DNA of 11,793 bases, from positions 1-11,793 of the forward strand of contig DASZMX010000122.1 of assembly GCA_035551475.1 (NCBI GenBank), read 5' to 3'. A program made the position numbers and the translations under genes. The notes under the pieces were generated by a model. The model was not told the DNA's origin, ran no database searches, and saw only the letters and a program-made list of their open reading frames with translations. Source of the stretch: DASZMX01 sp035551475 (lineage in GTDB: Bacteria; Verrucomicrobiota; Verrucomicrobiia; Limisphaerales; Palsa-1400). This document shows positions 1 through 5,610 of this stretch, piece after piece (the stretch's first letter is position 1; every line of letters starts with the position of its first letter).

Positions 1-183
1 CACCAGCTTGATCCAGAGGGCAATCGGAATGCCCACCAACAGCAGGAACGGCAGGAGCATCAGCACGAAACTCACGTCCAGGGCGCGTTTCCAGGCTGGC
101 GCTTCCAAACACTCCCCGCCTGTGTTGACCGGAATGGGTGACACCTTTGCTTGTTCGCTAAAATTCACGTCGATTGAAGTCAT
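1..183 (-). CDS. Bacterial sugar transferase (polyprenyl-phosphate glycosyl-1-phosphate transferase), N-terminal fragment
   Basis: Only the first 61 codons are present; the gene runs off the left edge. Read from the ATG at 183-181, a polar stretch of about 35 residues is followed by APAWKRALDVSFVLMLLPFL and then LLVGIPIALWIKLV. Lys-Arg-x-x-Asp followed by one long hydrophobic helix, a Pro in its middle and Ile-x-Leu-Trp-Ile-Lys-Leu is the entry segment of the WcaJ/PglC-type sugar transferase family (PF02397). These enzymes move a sugar-1-phosphate onto undecaprenyl phosphate at the inner membrane to start exopolysaccharide or O-antigen units. The catalytic core is outside the window, so the sugar is unknown. 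The N-terminus is short, suggesting the one-helix (PglC-like) form without the four-helix WbaP/WcaJ domain. A weak AGGG lies 4 nt before the ATG. A NusG-like regulator is encoded upstream on the same strand, which fits an exopolysaccharide operon. Confidence 0.8.
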   Translation of the reverse strand, partial: MTSIDVNFSEQAKVSPIPVNTGGECLEAPAWKRALDVSFVLMLLPFLLLVGIPIALWIKLV

Positions 184-536
184 GTCCCTACGTATTTTTT
201 AACCGTTTGAAGCGCCATGTGTAGGTAGAATCGGTTAATTCAATGTGACATTGCTTCCGTCCGCCGCCGCCCGCTGGCTCAATGCCCAGCAGGCCGCGCC
301 GCCACGAAAACACCGATTACACCACCCCCACTGCTCCAACGCTGGCCGCCCCGCTCAAGGGAATGTCGCCGCCAGCACAGTTTCTCAAAACGCATCTCAA
401 TCGCAGGAAATTCAAAAAGCCAAAAAAATCATCAGGCAGGGCCGCGGCCCATAAAGCAAGGCTCCGCACTTGCAGGCGAATTTGATTCTTCGCCAGCTTT
501 CCCCACATCCCCGTTTTCGCCACGTTCATCTTTATC
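184..536 (-). other. 353-nt non-coding gap between the NusG-like gene and the sugar transferase
   Basis: No convincing gene is seen. Reading the minus strand, an ATG at 529 opens a 70-codon frame ending at 317, but its translation resembles nothing I know and has no clear ribosome-binding site. The 80 bases nearest the sugar transferase are AT-richer and contain a 7-bp inverted repeat (199-205 and 232-238). I see no ops/JUMPstart element and no hairpin plus T-tract terminator. The gap probably serves as an untranslated leader or promoter region for the polysaccharide genes. Confidence 0.4.
199..238. repeat. Inverted repeat TTAACCG / CGGTTAA upstream of the sugar transferase
   Basis: TTAACCG at 199-205 and its exact reverse complement CGGTTAA at 232-238 are separated by 26 bases, so the arm centres are about 33 bp, or three helical turns, apart. 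They lie 16-55 bases before the sugar transferase start. This geometry could hold a dimeric regulator, but seven bases is short and chance cannot be excluded. Confidence 0.3.
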
Positions 537-1151
537 CTATCCCGCCAAGGCCACGTCTTTCGACCCGCCGCTGGCCAGGAGCGGCAGCAAGTCTGCCACC
601 CGCCGGTTTTCCGCCCGCAATGACTTCCGGTCCACTTCGGCCACCGTTGTCCGGCCGAGAAAATCCAATAAAATCTGCACACGCTGGCCCGCGGCCAAAG
701 ACCGCACGACCATCGCTGAATAACCGCAGAACGCTCCTTCCGCTATCGTCACTTCCGCGCCGGGCATTAAGCCTTCTTCCACCGCCATCGGCTCCTCCGT
801 CTCGAAACACTGTTTCAGCTCGAGGATGGCGGATTCAGGAACAGCCGGGATGCGATCGCCAAAGTGAACCAGGCTGCTGATTCCGGAAACGTGCCGCAAT
901 TCGTGAAAATCCTGCTCGAGCGCGCAACGAACGAAAATGTAACAGGGAAACAGCGGCTCCACCAAACGGACCACACCGCGGCGGGTGGCGCGTTCCAGAC
1001 GGAGACGGGGATGAAAAACTTCCAGGCCCAGGGAGCGTGTGACGTTAGCCGCGGCGATATGCTCGTGCTTGGGCTTCGTCCTGGCGCAGTACCACGCCAA
1101 ATGGGCCGATTGCATTTCGATGGGAAAGGAAATTACCGCGCGAACGCTCAC
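537..1151 (-). CDS. NusG/RfaH-like transcription antitermination protein
   Basis: A specialised NusG paralogue. The N-terminal NGN domain (about residues 14-115) opens with HLAWYCARTKPKHEHIAA, the classic 'W-Y-x-x-x-x-x-P-x-x-E' start of NusG proteins, and continues through FHPRLRLER and VEPLFPCYIFV. The C-terminal KOW domain (about 128-177) reads PGAEVTIAEGAFCGY, then LDFLGRTTVAEVD. The family binds RNA polymerase and suppresses pausing or termination; RfaH-type paralogues act on long surface-polysaccharide operons. This one precedes a sugar transferase on the same strand, so it probably controls that locus. GTG at 1151 is preferred as start because GAGGA lies 7 nt upstream. A TTG at 1169 and an ATG at 1115 are in frame, neither with a comparable site. 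At about 204 residues it is slightly longer than housekeeping NusG, with a non-conserved tail (SGGSKDVALAG). Confidence 0.88.
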   Translation of the reverse strand: MSVRAVISFPIEMQSAHLAWYCARTKPKHEHIAAANVTRSLGLEVFHPRLRLERATRRGVVRLVEPLFPCYIFVRCALEQDFHELRHVSGISSLVHFGDRIPAVPESAILELKQCFETEEPMAVEEGLMPGAEVTIAEGAFCGYSAMVVRSLAAGQRVQILLDFLGRTTVAEVDRKSLRAENRRVADLLPLLASGGSKDVALAG

Positions 1152-1158
1152 CTGTGGG

Positions 1159-1163
1159 TCCTC
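1159..1163 (-). promoter_or_regulatory. Ribosome-binding site GAGGA for the NusG-like gene
   Basis: GAGGA on the minus strand, separated by 7 nt (CCCACAG) from the GTG at 1151-1149. It decides the start against the in-frame TTG at 1169 and ATG at 1115. Confidence 0.55.
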
Positions 1164-1342
1164 AGCCAAAAGAAGTCTAGGCCCATTCCTGGTGGCAATG
1201 CGCAGGAACAGAACCGCTCAAACATTAGACTTCTGACTTTATCGCACATTACTCTACTCTAAGCACAACGCACCCGCGCTGTCTGTCCTTGACCTCAGTG
1301 ATTTTACTGTCAGGGCCCGCAGAGAGTCGCTTGTAGCGGCCC

Positions 1343-1371
1343 ACCATGACAGTTTCTTTGAGCCATGTCAA
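1343..1371 (-). promoter_or_regulatory. Sigma-70-like promoter of the NusG-like gene
   Basis: On the minus strand TTGACA (1371-1366) matches the -35 consensus perfectly. Exactly 17 nt later comes CATGGT (1348-1343), a moderate -10 match. Transcription would begin near 1336, leaving a leader of about 185 nt before the GTG at 1151. An inverted repeat TGACA-N14-TGTCA overlaps both promoter elements. The response regulator gene ends 54 nt upstream, so this promoter would uncouple the two units. Confidence 0.45.
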
Positions 1372-1425
1372 GGGACTTTTCCTACGGGTTGATCGGCTTT
1401 ACCCCTAGAAACCTTGAGCCAGGCG

Positions 1426-2112
1426 CTAATACGAGGCTTGCGCCATGCGGCTCAAATTCCAGCGGATGGCTTCCTGCAGGAGTTGGGTGGCGCTTTTCAG
1501 GCCGAGTTTTTCCTTGATGCGCGAACGGTAGGTTTCGACGGTGCTGACGTCGATATGCAGGGCGCGCGCGATCTCGAACGTGCTCGTCCCCGAACCCACG
1601 GATTCGAAGACCTGCAGCTCGCGCTCGGAGAGAAAATCGGACGGCAATCCTGTGGCGCGCGTGGGGCGCGAGAGCCGGGAAGCCACTTCGATGGCCGCCC
1701 GTTCGCTCCAGTAAATTTGCCCGGCAAGCGCCGTGCGGACGGCCCGCAAAAAAGTGTCCGCATCCTCGTGCTTGGAAACAAAGCCGCAGGCGCCGGCGCG
1801 CACGACGCGCTCCGCGTGCAGCGTTTCGTCGTGCATGGAGAGCGCCAGGCAGCGAATTTTCGGGGCGGTGGCGACAATGTCCTTGATCAGCGCCAGGCCG
1901 TCGGAATCCTTCAACTTGAGATCGATGATCATCAAATCGGGCTGCAATTCCAAGGCGGCTTCGCGGGCGGTTTTGCGGTCGGCCGCCTCTCCGCACACGG
2001 CCAAATCCCGTTCCCGGGAAAAGATGTCCTTCAAGGAAAGACGAATCAACGGATGATCGTCCACGATAAAGACGCGGGTCTTGGTCATCTTCTTGTCAGC
2101 GTGGCTGGACAT
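1426..2112 (-). CDS. NarL/FixJ-type response regulator (REC + LuxR HTH)
   Basis: A 228-residue two-domain response regulator. The receiver domain (about 12-128) shows the acidic pair D18-D19 (FIVDDHPLIR), the phosphoacceptor D64 in LMIIDLKLKD, S92 at the conserved Thr/Ser position (LALSMHDE) and K114 in GFVSKHED. The LuxR-type helix-turn-helix (about 161-217) reads LSERELQVFESVGSG, then IARALHIDVSTVETYRSRIK with EKLGLKS after it, a canonical DNA-binding helix. It should be phosphorylated by the kinase encoded immediately upstream (30-nt gap, same strand) and then bind promoter DNA as a dimer. Target genes are not evident; the adjacent PEP-CTERM-like gene and the NusG-like/polysaccharide locus are candidates by proximity only. 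No strong ribosome-binding site precedes the ATG at 2112, and an in-frame ATG eight codons in is an alternative start. No clear terminator follows the stop. Confidence 0.93.
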   Translation of the reverse strand: MSSHADKKMTKTRVFIVDDHPLIRLSLKDIFSRERDLAVCGEAADRKTAREAALELQPDLMIIDLKLKDSDGLALIKDIVATAPKIRCLALSMHDETLHAERVVRAGACGFVSKHEDADTFLRAVRTALAGQIYWSERAAIEVASRLSRPTRATGLPSDFLSERELQVFESVGSGTSTFEIARALHIDVSTVETYRSRIKEKLGLKSATQLLQEAIRWNLSRMAQASY

Positions 2113-2142
2113 GGCGTGTTATGTTTGACTGACAGCGGCTGA

Positions 2143-2715
2143 TCATTTCGCGGATAATGGGAAATGGCAAGCCAGAACCGTCGCGCGCGGCCCCACATGC
2201 TGTAAGGTCACGCGCCCTCGCAAACGTCGCGCGCGCCGCTCCATCAGCTTCATCCCAAGTCCCGGGGCCGCGCCGGAAACAGGCGCGCGACCATCATTTT
2301 GGACGGACAGCAGGCCCGGCGCGAGGGTGATGATGATGCGCCGGGCCCGGGCGTGCCGGAGGGCATTATGCACGGCTTCGCGGGCGATGCGATAAAGCGA
2401 TTCCGTCACGACCGCATTCGTGATGGGCCGCCGGAGCCGGTTTTGGAAGACGCCGTTGACGCTGCGCGCGAGGCCTTCCAGCGCGGCGGGCAAGTCAAGC
2501 GCCGGAGCTTCCGGGGCGCCGCGCAACAGCCGGCGCAGATCCTGGCGCAGGGCTTCGACCCCGGCGGAAATGCTTTGCACGCGGCGCCGCGCGGAAAGCG
2601 GGAGTTTTTCATCCAACTCAAGCGCCCGCAGTTGCGCGGCGAGGGAAAACAAGGCGGGGCCCGCTTGATCGTGCAAGGCCTCGCGCAACAGGGCGGCAGC
2701 GGGTTTCCGTGGCAT
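2143..2715 (-). CDS. Sensorless histidine kinase of the NarX/DegS (HisKA_3) type
   Basis: At 190 residues this is only the transmitter part of a kinase. The dimerisation/phosphoacceptor segment sits at the very N-terminus: LLREALHDQAGPALFSLAAQ, with H15 as the phosphorylated His of the HisKA_3 'LHD' motif. The HATPase_c domain follows: N-box around N117 (REAVHNALRHA), a G1-like box at D141-G142 (VQNDGRAP) and a G2 box at 152-154 (GLGMKLMERRARRLRG). There is no transmembrane helix, PAS or GAF domain, so it must be cytosolic and receive its signal from a partner or internally. The only in-frame start visible is the ATG at 2715, because upstream codons up to the terminator include none, so the shortness is not caused by a wrong start. 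The response regulator follows after 30 nt. No ribosome-binding site is obvious. Confidence 0.85.
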   Translation of the reverse strand: MPRKPAAALLREALHDQAGPALFSLAAQLRALELDEKLPLSARRRVQSISAGVEALRQDLRRLLRGAPEAPALDLPAALEGLARSVNGVFQNRLRRPITNAVVTESLYRIAREAVHNALRHARARRIIITLAPGLLSVQNDGRAPVSGAAPGLGMKLMERRARRLRGRVTLQHVGPRATVLACHFPLSAK

Positions 2716-2729
2716 CGCGCCGTAGGTGT

Positions 2730-2762
2730 AAACAGAAACGCCGCGGCAATCAAGCCGCGGCG
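2730..2762 (-). terminator. Intrinsic terminator of the PA14-like/PEP-CTERM-like gene
   Basis: Read on the minus strand, CGCCGCGGC (2762-2754), a six-base loop TTGATT and GCCGCGGCG (2747-2739) form a perfect 9-bp GC stem, followed directly by TTTCTGTTT (2738-2730). It lies 33 nt after the stop of the secreted protein gene and ends 15 nt before the kinase ATG. It should therefore separate the two transcripts, unless it acts as an attenuator for the kinase operon. Confidence 0.75.
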
Positions 2763-2794
2763 CGAGGTTTAGGATTAGTTGTAAAAGAAAAGGC

Positions 2795-3457
2795 TTAAGC
2801 CTTGATCCGGCGGCGCAACGCGTGGGCGGCGCACAAAGCCAGCGGTGCCAGGGCCACGAATTCCGTGGTGTCAGGCACAGCAGCCGGCCCGAAGGTCAGC
2901 GGAATTTGATCCGTCACGGGACGCTGGTCCACGTTGTAAAGCAAATTGCCGAGGTTCAAATCGACGCCCGCCTGGCCCGCGCCGTTTTCGGCGAATTGCA
3001 GGTCGAAGAAGTTATTGCCGGCGTGCAGAAACACCGTGCCGTTATACGAGGCGCTGGGACCCTGATCGCCGGCATGACCGTAGTCGTTGCCATTGACATG
3101 CAGGACCGAGCCGTCATCCGATTCCAAGTCGACGGCATAATAACCAGCCACCGGGGCGAAAAGGTTTCCGGTGAAATTAACGCCGTATTGGACGTTCTCA
3201 CCCGCCGGCCACCAGTATTGGGATTCCTGGGGCGGCAGATTGCCGTAAGGGAGGGAGTTCGGCAGCGAATTCAAATATTGAACCGCGGACGTATCAAACG
3301 AAAACAAGGGATCACTGTAAGTGATGTTGTTCGCGCCATACGTATAATTGCCGTACACCGTCGCCGTGATTTGAGCTGAAGCAGTCGAGGCTGTCACGCC
3401 GTAGGCCGCCACGGCCGCTGCTCCAATAGTCTTTAGTATTTGTCGATTCAGTTTCAC
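2795..3457 (-). CDS. Secreted PA14-like protein with variant PEP-CTERM (VPD-type) sorting tail
   Basis: An exported protein of about 220 residues. The N-terminus is a signal peptide: KLNRQ, then the hydrophobic run ILKTIGAAAVAAYGVTAS, with cleavage probably after ASA. Residues about 85-170 look like a PA14/GLEYA-type carbohydrate-binding fold: AGYYAVDLESDDGSVLHVNG, then HAGNNFFDLQFAENGAGQAG. The C-terminus is tripartite: VPDTTE, a hydrophobic stretch (FVALAPLALCAAHAL), then RRRIKA. That is the layout of PEP-CTERM sorting signals recognised by exosortase, with VPD replacing VPEP as is common in Verrucomicrobiota. The protein is likely attached to, or released with, extracellular polysaccharide. 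GTG at 3457 is preferred as start because AGAAGGA lies 5 nt upstream; a GTG at 3472 is also in frame. A strong terminator follows. No exosortase gene lies in this window. The PA14 assignment is by pattern only. Confidence 0.8.
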   Translation of the reverse strand: MKLNRQILKTIGAAAVAAYGVTASTASAQITATVYGNYTYGANNITYSDPLFSFDTSAVQYLNSLPNSLPYGNLPPQESQYWWPAGENVQYGVNFTGNLFAPVAGYYAVDLESDDGSVLHVNGNDYGHAGDQGPSASYNGTVFLHAGNNFFDLQFAENGAGQAGVDLNLGNLLYNVDQRPVTDQIPLTFGPAAVPDTTEFVALAPLALCAAHALRRRIKA

Positions 3458-3462
3458 AACAG

Positions 3463-3469
3463 TCCTTCT
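3463..3469 (-). promoter_or_regulatory. Ribosome-binding site AGAAGGA of the PA14-like gene
   Basis: AGAAGGA on the minus strand is separated by 5 nt from the GTG at 3457-3455, and it lies inside the reading frame opened by the upstream GTG at 3472. It favours the 220-residue product starting KLNRQILK, which also gives the better signal peptide. Confidence 0.6.
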
Positions 3470-3593
3470 CACTGCTCAAACTCACGTGTCCGCCGGGAAG
3501 TATTGCAAGTTCCGGGCCAAGGCAATAACGCAGGCTACTTTGGGCTGGACAGGCCGTTCGTAATATGTTGATCCGGTAGAAGTTGAACTAAAC

Positions 3594-3623
3594 CCGCGAT
3601 CGGGAATCATCAATTCCCCGGGG
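3594..3623. repeat. Overlapping short inverted repeats upstream of the PA14-like gene
   Basis: Three consecutive dyads: CCCG/CGGG arms around CGAT, a 6-bp stem GGGAAT/ATTCCC (3602-3607 and 3613-3618) around CATCA, and the palindrome CCCCGGGG (3616-3623). They could form alternative hairpins in a leader or serve as an operator. There is no T-tract on either side, so a terminator is unlikely. Confidence 0.3.
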
Positions 3624-3814
3624 TGGCCAATATGTAAGCTATACCGACATACCCACCGCACAAATGCGAGGTGATGGCATATTAAGTTGCTCATATCAAA
3701 CAGGTTATGATTTTCACATCCTCGACGCCGTCAATTGTCGGAATTTCTCTTTACATGAAGTTTCCGAGGTAGGGAAGCGCCTTACAGCCACCTAAAATTA
3801 AAAGGAAGTTGTTT

Positions 3815-3842
3815 TTGACAAAATCCTAGGGCGCGTTAAGGT
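3815..3842 (+). promoter_or_regulatory. Sigma-70-like promoter for the Fn3-like secreted protein
   Basis: A perfect -35 TTGACA at 3815-3820 and, 16 nt later, TAAGGT at 3837-3842, which has the T, A and final T of the -10 consensus. The predicted start of transcription near 3849 gives a leader of about 50 nt to the ATG at 3902, or about 23 nt to the ATG at 3872. Confidence 0.45.
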
Positions 3843-3901
3843 TCTGCCCGATTGGCGGATGAGACCGGAAAATGTTTGAGCGTTTTCGAGCACTTATAAA
3901 G

Positions 3902-4483
3902 ATGAAATTCACCTTGCGCCCGCTCTCGGCAATTTCGGGCTTGGCTTTGGCCAGTTTGGGCTTCCTCTCTTCCGCCTCCGCCCAGACCACCACGATTGCA
4001 CCCATTGGATTGACCGCCACCAACGCCACCCTGCGCGGATCGGCCAATCCGGGCGGGTTGCCGACGGTGGCATTTTTTCATTGGGGTTCCTCCGCCGGTT
4101 ACGGAAACTCCACCGCCCCGGTGAGCATCGGTTCCGGCTCGGCTGTCACCACCGCCAGCGCCGCGATCACGGGGCTTGCGCCGCTGCACACCTATCATTT
4201 CCAGATGGTGGCAAGCAATTCCGCAGGCGTCACCACAGGCAGCGACGCCACGTTTGTGACTCCCGTGCAGGCCTTCGCCCTGTTGAACCCGACGGTGATT
4301 TCCAATTCGCTGGTGTTTGACTTTTTTGCCACCACCAATGGCCAATATTCCGTGTGGGCCACGACGAATTTTGTTGACTGGAGCCAGTTCGGACCGCGCG
4401 TCACGCTGCTGACCAATCACCTGACGCTGCAACTGCCCGCGAGCACGACCGGACGCTTTTTTTACCAAATGCGCTCGCCCTGA
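3902..4483 (+). CDS. Small secreted protein with an Fn3-like domain
   Basis: The first residues, MKFTLRPLSAISGLALASLG then FLSSASAQ, form a clear signal peptide with cleavage after ASA, which is why the ATG at 3902 is preferred. The ATG at 3872 would add ten residues (MFERFRALIK) and is possible. After the signal, about 85 residues (IGLTATNATLRGSANPGG to TTGSDATFVTPV) look like a fibronectin type III-like beta-sandwich: 'L-x-A-T-L-x-G-x-x-N-P-x-G', and 'I-T-G-L-x-P-x-x-x-Y-x-F-x-x-V-A-x-N-x-x-G' near its end. The last 65 residues include GQYSVWATTNFVDWSQFG, like the beta-strand tails of many verrucomicrobial surface proteins. There is no enzyme motif and no PEP-CTERM tail. It probably acts outside the cytoplasm as a binding or structural protein. 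A strong hairpin starts two bases after its stop codon. Confidence 0.75.
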   Translation: MKFTLRPLSAISGLALASLGFLSSASAQTTTIAPIGLTATNATLRGSANPGGLPTVAFFHWGSSAGYGNSTAPVSIGSGSAVTTASAAITGLAPLHTYHFQMVASNSAGVTTGSDATFVTPVQAFALLNPTVISNSLVFDFFATTNGQYSVWATTNFVDWSQFGPRVTLLTNHLTLQLPASTTGRFFYQMRSP

Positions 4484-4484
4484 T

Positions 4485-4508
4485 CTGGAGAATTATCTAA
4501 TTCTCCAG
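4485..4508 (+). terminator. Perfect 11-bp hairpin between the Fn3-like gene and the aminotransferase
   Basis: CTGGAGAATTA (4485-4495), TC, TAATTCTCCAG (4498-4508) is a perfect inverted repeat filling almost all of the 26-nt gap. It may terminate transcription after the secreted-protein gene, though only a broken T-rich run (TGTTTCTTTCC) follows. It ends one base before the GTG start at 4510, and its 5' arm contains GGAG, the only Shine-Dalgarno-like sequence nearby, paired with CTCC. A translation-controlling or attenuator hairpin is therefore equally plausible. Confidence 0.55.
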
Positions 4509-4509
4509 T

Positions 4510-5610
4510 GTGAATGTTTCTTTCCTCGACCTCGGGGCGCAATACGAAAGCCTCAAACATGAACTGCTGCCCGCCGTGGAGGGCGCGCTGGCGCGGGCGC
4601 ATTACATCCTGGGGCCCAATGTCTCCGCCTTCGAGCAGGAGCTGGCGTCCTTTCTCGGCGTCAAATTTGCCGTGGGCGTCAATTCCGGGTCGGACGCGCT
4701 GACCCTGGCGTTGCGCGCCCTGAACATCCAGGCCGGCGACGAAGTCATCACCACGCCGTTCACTTACATCGCGCCCGCGGAGGCCATTCATATTGTCGGG
4801 GCGAAAATCGTTTTTGCCGACATCGATCCGCGCACGTTTCAAATTGATCCGGCGGATGTGGCGCGGAAGATTACGCCGCGCACCAAGGCCATCATTCCCG
4901 TGCATTTATTCGGGCAGCCGGCGCCGCTGCGTGAATTGCAGGCGCTGGCGCAAAAGCATCAACTTGCCATCGTCGAGGATTGCGCGCAGGCCATTGGCTC
5001 CACGTATGGCGGCAAAGCGGTGGGCGGATGGGGCGCGCTGGGCTGTTTCAGTTTTTACCCCACCAAAAACCTCGGCGCGGCGGGCGACGGCGGAATGATT
5101 GTGACAGGCGACGAGGCGCTGGCGCACAAGCTGCGCATGTTGCGCGTGCATGGCATCGAACGCCGTTATTTTCACGACCTGCACGGCTACAACAGCCGGC
5201 TCGATGATTTGCAAGCGGCGGCGCTGCGGGTGAAATTGAAGCGCCTGCCCGCGTGGAATAATCGCCGCGCGGTGCTGGCCGGTCATTACACGCGCGCGCT
5301 CGCCAATCTTCCCGTGGAAACGCCGAAAGCCTCCGAAGGCTCCCACGTTTATCACGTTTACGCGATTTTAACCGACCAGCGCGACGCCTTGCAAAAGCAT
5401 CTCGAAACACGCGGCATTTCCACCCTGATCTATTATCCGCGCCCGCTGCATTTGCAGAAGGTGTACGCGGACCTTGGCTATCACGCGGGCGATTTTCCCC
5501 ACGCCGAAGCGGTGTCAAACCGAATTCTCCCGCTGCCCATGTACCCGGAGTTAACCGACGAAAAAGTGGATTACGTGGCGGCGGCAATCCGCGAGTTCTG
5601 CGCGCGTTAA
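4510..5610 (+). CDS. DegT/DnrJ/EryC1/StrS-family PLP-dependent sugar aminotransferase
   Basis: A full-length (366 aa) nucleotide-sugar aminotransferase of fold type I. The start VNVSFLDLGAQYESLK matches the family's usual 'IPFLDL-x-x-QY' opening, which fixes the GTG at 4510. Family features are all present: GVNSGSDALTLAL (residues 56-68), TTPFTYIAPAEAI (81-93), IIPVHLFGQ (128-136), IVEDCAQAIGS (154-164) with D157 and Q160 contacting the cofactor, and FSFYPTKNLGAAGDGGM (180-196) with K186 as the PLP Schiff-base lysine. The family transfers an amino group, usually from glutamate, to a keto-sugar nucleotide, supplying amino sugars for surface polysaccharide. The substrate cannot be read from the sequence. 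It lies outside the polysaccharide locus at the left edge. The preceding hairpin may terminate upstream transcription or control this gene. Its stop overlaps the stop of the convergent cyclase gene. Confidence 0.95.
   Translation: MNVSFLDLGAQYESLKHELLPAVEGALARAHYILGPNVSAFEQELASFLGVKFAVGVNSGSDALTLALRALNIQAGDEVITTPFTYIAPAEAIHIVGAKIVFADIDPRTFQIDPADVARKITPRTKAIIPVHLFGQPAPLRELQALAQKHQLAIVEDCAQAIGSTYGGKAVGGWGALGCFSFYPTKNLGAAGDGGMIVTGDEALAHKLRMLRVHGIERRYFHDLHGYNSRLDDLQAAALRVKLKRLPAWNNRRAVLAGHYTRALANLPVETPKASEGSHVYHVYAILTDQRDALQKHLETRGISTLIYYPRPLHLQKVYADLGYHAGDFPHAEAVSNRILPLPMYPELTDEKVDYVAAAIREFCAR

Larger units (their letters stand above)
3473..3871. other. Divergent AT-richer intergenic region with a cluster of small palindromes
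   Basis: No convincing gene. A 70-codon minus-strand frame (3482-3694) resembles nothing known. The region is clearly less GC-rich than the flanking genes. It holds the plus-strand promoter at 3815-3842 and a palindrome cluster at 3594-3623: CCCG-CGAT-CGGG, then GGGAAT-CATCA-ATTCCC, then CCCCGGGG, all touching or overlapping. On the minus strand this cluster would lie in the leader or promoter of the PA14-like gene, about 140-165 nt before its start. I could not define a minus-strand promoter with confidence. Confidence 0.4.

Noticed and set aside
210..230. Possible sigma-54 promoter (TGGCGC-like) upstream of the sugar transferase
   Set aside because: There is no GC-containing -12 element at the required distance from the TGGC.
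317..529. Small minus-strand frame of 70 codons before the sugar transferase
   Set aside because: Unrecognised, no clear ribosome-binding site, and codon use unlike its neighbours; kept as non-coding gap.
1252..1347. Possible 31-codon leader peptide on the minus strand downstream of the NusG-like promoter
   Set aside because: Its ATG overlaps the predicted -10 element, so it would not be on the transcript; no codon-repeat attenuator pattern is seen.
1382..1996. Long frame shifted relative to the response regulator
   Set aside because: Same strand, other frame; the response regulator carries all conserved residues, and this frame gives an Arg/His-rich translation with no domain.
3482..3694. 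Minus-strand frame of 70 codons before the PA14-like gene
   Set aside because: No recognisable features or good start site, and it overlaps a palindrome-rich intergenic region.
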